Source: a virus. Taken from it: a stretch of 31,694 bases of DNA. Below, in pieces: positions 29,635 through 31,694 of the stretch. The translations under genes and the position numbers were made by a program. How positions within the stretch are numbered: the first letter of the stretch is position 1; every line of letters begins with the position of its first letter. The stretch lies in IMG/VR virus record IMGVR_UViG_3300030508_000056, positions 1 to 31,694 of that record, one strand, 5' to 3'. The notes under the pieces are model-generated. The model searched no databases and had not been told where the DNA came from. It worked only from the letters and a program-made list of their open reading frames with translations.

Positions 29635-29838
29635 TTATTTGGTGCGGGTGATTTCATAAAAACCAGGCGAACTTAATTCAGCACTAATTTCTATTTTATC
29701 AAACTTGCTGTTATGATACCTAAAAGCGGTAAGCATAGAATTATACTTTTGCTTACTAACCTTAAACGTTTCATCTATTGCCATTGTCTTAAATGGGTAC
29801 GTCTGCTTCCTGTCCTTTAATATTTTTGTGTTTGCCAT
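29635..29838 (-). CDS. Basic hypothetical protein, 67 aa
   Basis: ATG 29838 (MANTKILKDRKQTYPFKTMA) directly follows the GGTGGTAT motif. Longer in-frame readings would translate the hairpin leader and are rejected. The protein is basic, with a VSKQKYNSMLTAFRYHNSK helix that could touch nucleic acid and a beta end (GFYEITRTK). Small size and charge suggest a regulator, without a family match. Confidence 0.6.
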   Translation of the reverse strand: MANTKILKDRKQTYPFKTMAIDETFKVSKQKYNSMLTAFRYHNSKFDKIEISAELSSPGFYEITRTK

Positions 29839-29839
29839 A

Positions 29840-29878
29840 TACCACCAAATCCCCGCTATGTTGTAGCGAGGTGGTGTA
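29840..29878 (-). promoter_or_regulatory. Leader hairpin with TTTGGTGGTA motif (copy 3)
   Basis: TACCACCAAATCCCCGC (29840-29856) is identical to 15947-15963. CCCCGCTA (29851-29858) pairs with TAGCGAGG (29864-29871), one pair being G-U. In this copy ACCACC (29841-29846) can also pair with GGTGGT (29870-29875), so the GGUGGU next to the start codon could be hidden in the stem. The motif abuts ATG 29838. Confidence 0.65.
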
Positions 29879-29901
29879 CCCTGAAACGTTATCAAGGCAA
29901 G

Positions 29902-30045
29902 TCAGAGTGTTTTTTTAATTTTACATATAGGCTGATACCCTAAATTACAATTACCGAAATATTGAAAATCACTTTGCGTTAATTCGTAATAATAAACCAT
30001 ATTCCCCTTAAATATTATTTTAATCCTTCGCTTTATGTGCTTCAT
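29902..30045 (-). CDS. Small basic hypothetical protein, 47 aa
   Basis: ATG 30045 overlaps the stop of the preceding gene (ATGA), TGA at 29902-29904. The product, MKHIKRRIKIIFKGNMVYYY and onward, is strongly basic at the front and has two Cys (C33, C41) in the second half. No family recognised. Confidence 0.5.
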   Translation of the reverse strand: MKHIKRRIKIIFKGNMVYYYELTQSDFQYFGNCNLGYQPICKIKKTL

Positions 30046-30284
30046 GGCTGAACAGCTAACATAGCCTCTAAAATATAATCTTGCATATATTCAAGATTTG
30101 CATCCATGCCTAAAACATTTTCAAGGCATAATTTGCGTTGCTCAATACATGATAAATTTGCGAACACCCTCATTGCTTCGAGTATGTACGGCTTATATTC
30201 ATTGGCTAATTTGTATGGCATTCCCTGTACCATGTGTTGCAATACTTGTTCTGCGTTTTTCATGATTGTTAAAATTAATATCAT
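30042..30284 (-). CDS. Hypothetical helical protein, 80 aa
   Basis: The ATG at 30284 overlaps the upstream stop (ATGA), which favours it; an in-frame ATG at 30263 (MKNAEQVLQHMVQGMPY) would give 73 aa and a more typical N-terminus. Helical, with CIEQRKLCLENVLGM in the middle. No family recognised. Confidence 0.55.
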   Translation of the reverse strand: MILILTIMKNAEQVLQHMVQGMPYKLANEYKPYILEAMRVFANLSCIEQRKLCLENVLGMDANLEYMQDYILEAMLAVQP

Positions 30285-30517
30285 TCAACGTAAGTCACAT
30301 TTGATAAATAGCAATCTTCGTATGATAAACACTTATCGCCATTACAGAAATGCACGATCTTGTTTTTATCAATACGATCAAAAAGCCCATGAAGACTTAA
30401 TCTACTTTCTCCATTAATGAATTGATAGGTATAAACAGCTTCGCCTATATTAATATAAACACCCGCATCCATAAAATTCTTTATGGTTAAATAATTATCT
30501 GGATTTCGGTACTTCAT
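30281..30517 (-). CDS. Hypothetical protein, 78 aa
   Basis: A small alpha/beta protein, MKYRNPDNYLTIKNFMDAG, with beta strands VYINIGEAVYTYQFI and an end rich in Cys (HFCNGDKCLSYEDCYL) that could bind a metal. Coupled by ATGA on both sides. Confidence 0.55.
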   Translation of the reverse strand: MKYRNPDNYLTIKNFMDAGVYINIGEAVYTYQFINGESRLSLHGLFDRIDKNKIVHFCNGDKCLSYEDCYLSNVTYVE

Positions 30518-30708
30518 GATATAAGGTGGTTTAATTCAGGATATAAAATTTCAATACGCGCGTTAATTTCGTCCATAAGACTATCGGAAATAGTTTTGTA
30601 ATATTTCTCAATATTCTTATCACTGCCTTTCCAAAACGTAAGCATATCTCTTGAAAATGCCCATAATGAATAAAGTTCAGTTGTCGGAAGTGTTTTTAAG
30701 TCATTCAT
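30514..30708 (-). CDS. Hypothetical protein, 64 aa
   Basis: Helical, with LYSLWAFSRDMLTFWKGSDK and ISDSLMDEINARIEIL. It overlaps the next gene by ATGA. No motif recognised. Confidence 0.55.
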   Translation of the reverse strand: MNDLKTLPTTELYSLWAFSRDMLTFWKGSDKNIEKYYKTISDSLMDEINARIEILYPELNHLIS

Positions 30709-30719
30709 AGTTAAAATAC

Positions 30720-30950
30720 TTATAATGGATATAAATCTGCATTGTGTGCTTTTACTTCATCGCCAGATAAAATTATATCAGCATCTTTTTTAGTTATAAC
30801 TGAATTACTTTTATTACCTTCAGGATAAAAGTATAACTCATAGCCAGTAGTATTACCTACTTTTATTTCATTTTCGGTAGCTATTAAATACACTTGCTTT
30901 ACTCTTGCTCCTTTTACCTTATGGTAGTGAAATAATACTAAGTTTTTCAT
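30720..30950 (-). CDS. Hypothetical protein, 76 aa
   Basis: I choose ATG 30950 (MKNLVLFHYHKVKGARVKQV); upstream readings in frame run into the 3' end of the HNH gene and are Lys/Arg/Ser-rich without sense. The protein has beta strands with KQVYLIATENEIKVG and ends DEVKAHNADLYPL. No family recognised. Confidence 0.6.
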   Translation of the reverse strand: MKNLVLFHYHKVKGARVKQVYLIATENEIKVGNTTGYELYFYPEGNKSNSVITKKDADIILSGDEVKAHNADLYPL

Positions 30951-30966
30951 CTTTTTTACGTTTTTT

Positions 30967-31398
30967 TTACTTTGCCTTGATTTTTTCCTTGTAATGATAT
31001 ATCCCACCTTGTGACATGGGTGAATTTTTTGCTATTTCTTTTACAGATACACCCATGTTTAATTTATTTACAACATCTAAAATAACCAACGGATTATGAA
31101 CAATAGTTTGCCTTTTATTTGTCATTTGAACATTGCGTGTTGTCCATCTGCAATTTTCAGGTGTATAGTTACCGTCATTATCAATTCTGTCAATTGAATA
31201 TTCCGATGACGGCCTTTCGCCCATATCGGATAAAAAGTTTTCATAACCAATTAACCATTTATCACAAACCATGATACCACGACCCCCATAGTCTTTAAAA
31301 CGAGGATATAAAGAATTTGTACATCTATATATCATATTTTTATATGCCTTATATGTTGGTCTGTCAATCACAATACAAGTATAGGGACTATTATTCAT
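30967..31398 (-). CDS. HNH-type endonuclease with C-terminal helix-turn-helix, 143 aa
   Basis: The front has AYKNMIYRCTNSLYPRFKDYGGRGIMVCDKW (18-48) and the core SIDRIDNDGNYTPENCRWTT (68-87), the standard signature of phage HNH endonucleases often found as self-spreading genes. The last 40 residues (VVNKLNMGVSVKEIAKNSPM, then GGIYHYKEKI) form a helix-turn-helix that could direct DNA binding. It is the first gene of the leftward block, next to a divergent plus-strand promoter. Confidence 0.85.
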   Translation of the reverse strand: MNNSPYTCIVIDRPTYKAYKNMIYRCTNSLYPRFKDYGGRGIMVCDKWLIGYENFLSDMGERPSSEYSIDRIDNDGNYTPENCRWTTRNVQMTNKRQTIVHNPLVILDVVNKLNMGVSVKEIAKNSPMSQGGIYHYKEKIKAK

Positions 31399-31442
31399 AT
31401 ATCCAAATAATAATTTAAAAAAGATTTAAAAATAATTTAAAT

Positions 31443-31450
31443 TAAATTTG
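31443..31450 (+). promoter_or_regulatory. Promoter box for the repeat-protein gene
   Basis: TAAATTTG, an exact TAnnTTTG match, in a very AT-rich divergent region, 61 nt before ATG 31512. No TTTG at the -33 spacing, so strength is uncertain. Confidence 0.5.
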
Positions 31451-31511
31451 CACATATCATTACAACCCATTACCTTTACAAAACTTTAAACGAAAGAAAA
31501 CTTAGCAAGAC

Positions 31512-31694
31512 ATGAAAAAAGAAGAATTTAAAACCCGCTATAATATTAGCGAAGACCAATTTACAGGTAAAGAAAAAATAATAGGCTACCTTTATTTAGG
31601 CTCTGTAACGTCCCTGCCTGATGGATTCAACCCTACGGTTGGTGGCTACCTTGATTTAGGCTCGGTAACGTCCCTGCCTGATGGATTCAACCCT
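31512..31694 (+). CDS. Leucine-rich-repeat-like protein of 20-aa repeats (5' part only)
   Basis: ATG 31512 opens MKKEEFKTRYNISEDQFTGK and leads into 20-residue repeats with the pattern G-Y-L-x-L-G-S-V-T-S-L-P-D-G-F-N-P-T-V-G. The reading frame runs off the end of the window after 61 codons. Repeats with L-x-L and SLPDGFNP are like LRR-type solenoids seen in phage and symbiont genomes, which bind proteins; the target here is unknown. Confidence 0.7.
   Translation, partial: MKKEEFKTRYNISEDQFTGKEKIIGYLYLGSVTSLPDGFNPTVGGYLDLGSVTSLPDGFNP
31584..31694 (+). repeat. 60-bp tandem repeat, nearly identical copies
   Basis: Copy 1 is 31584-31643; copy 2 starts at 31644 and is cut off by the window end. 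Over the 51 bases that overlap, the copies differ in only about two positions (tat/gat and tct/tcg codons), pointing to recent duplication. Confidence 0.85.

Noticed and set aside
1-31694. CRISPR array, insertion sequence or integrase/att site
   Set aside because: No spaced direct repeats, transposase or recombinase motifs were seen. The only tandem repeat is the coding array at the right end.

Overview
The window is a gene-dense, AT-rich stretch of what looks like a tailed phage (or prophage) of a Bacteroidota host. Three things point there: promoter-like TAnnTTTG boxes, one with an exactly spaced upstream TTTG, as known for Bacteroidota; weak or absent Shine-Dalgarno sequences; and long trains of genes joined by ATGA or TAATG overlaps. 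No integrase, terminase, capsid or polymerase gene is visible, so lifestyle and full taxonomy cannot be decided. The order of the virion genes is reminiscent of short-tailed, crAss-like or related phages, but this is an inference.

Layout. (1) 1-9437, plus strand: the end of a virion module, with a muzzle/stabilisation-like structural protein, a cupin protein, three putative internal/ejected virion proteins (the last 1429 aa), two small ORFs and an ATP-grasp ligase. (2) 9415-9870, minus: a free-standing HNH endonuclease. (3) 10013-11438, plus: three coupled structural-type genes behind the best promoter in the window. (4) 11425-16622, minus: an accessory/early block with a zinc-finger protein, DUF551, an RNA ligase, a YopX protein, a GIY-YIG endonuclease and a 64-aa candidate regulator flanked by two copies of a palindromic operator-like site. 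(5) 16686-22655, plus: a 1250-aa exported fibre-like protein with an SGNH esterase domain, then a chain of small membrane and exported proteins ending in a secreted non-specific nuclease. (6) 22713-23870, minus: a GHKL-type ATPase with unusual motif order. (7) 23991-25741, plus: endolysin, tandem-HTH regulator and holin, each with its own promoter-like box. (8) 25775-31398, minus: a second accessory block starting (3' end) with a C5-type DNA methyltransferase and ending (5' end) with an HNH endonuclease. (9) 31512 to the end, plus: the start of a gene made of 60-bp tandem repeats.

The most unusual signals are not protein genes. Seven minus-strand genes carry an RNA hairpin ahead of the start codon, in six cases 9-15 nt before it. 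Three of these leaders share a TTTGGTGGTA motif, and one (12906-12995) has two interleaved stems with pseudoknot topology. Between 16370 and 16686 there is a compact switch: divergent promoters, two copies of TAGACATTWATCTGTC, and an 11-bp inverted repeat. Several promoters sit so close to their ATG that the mRNAs would be leaderless or nearly so.

All functional calls are from reading motifs by eye; no database search was possible.
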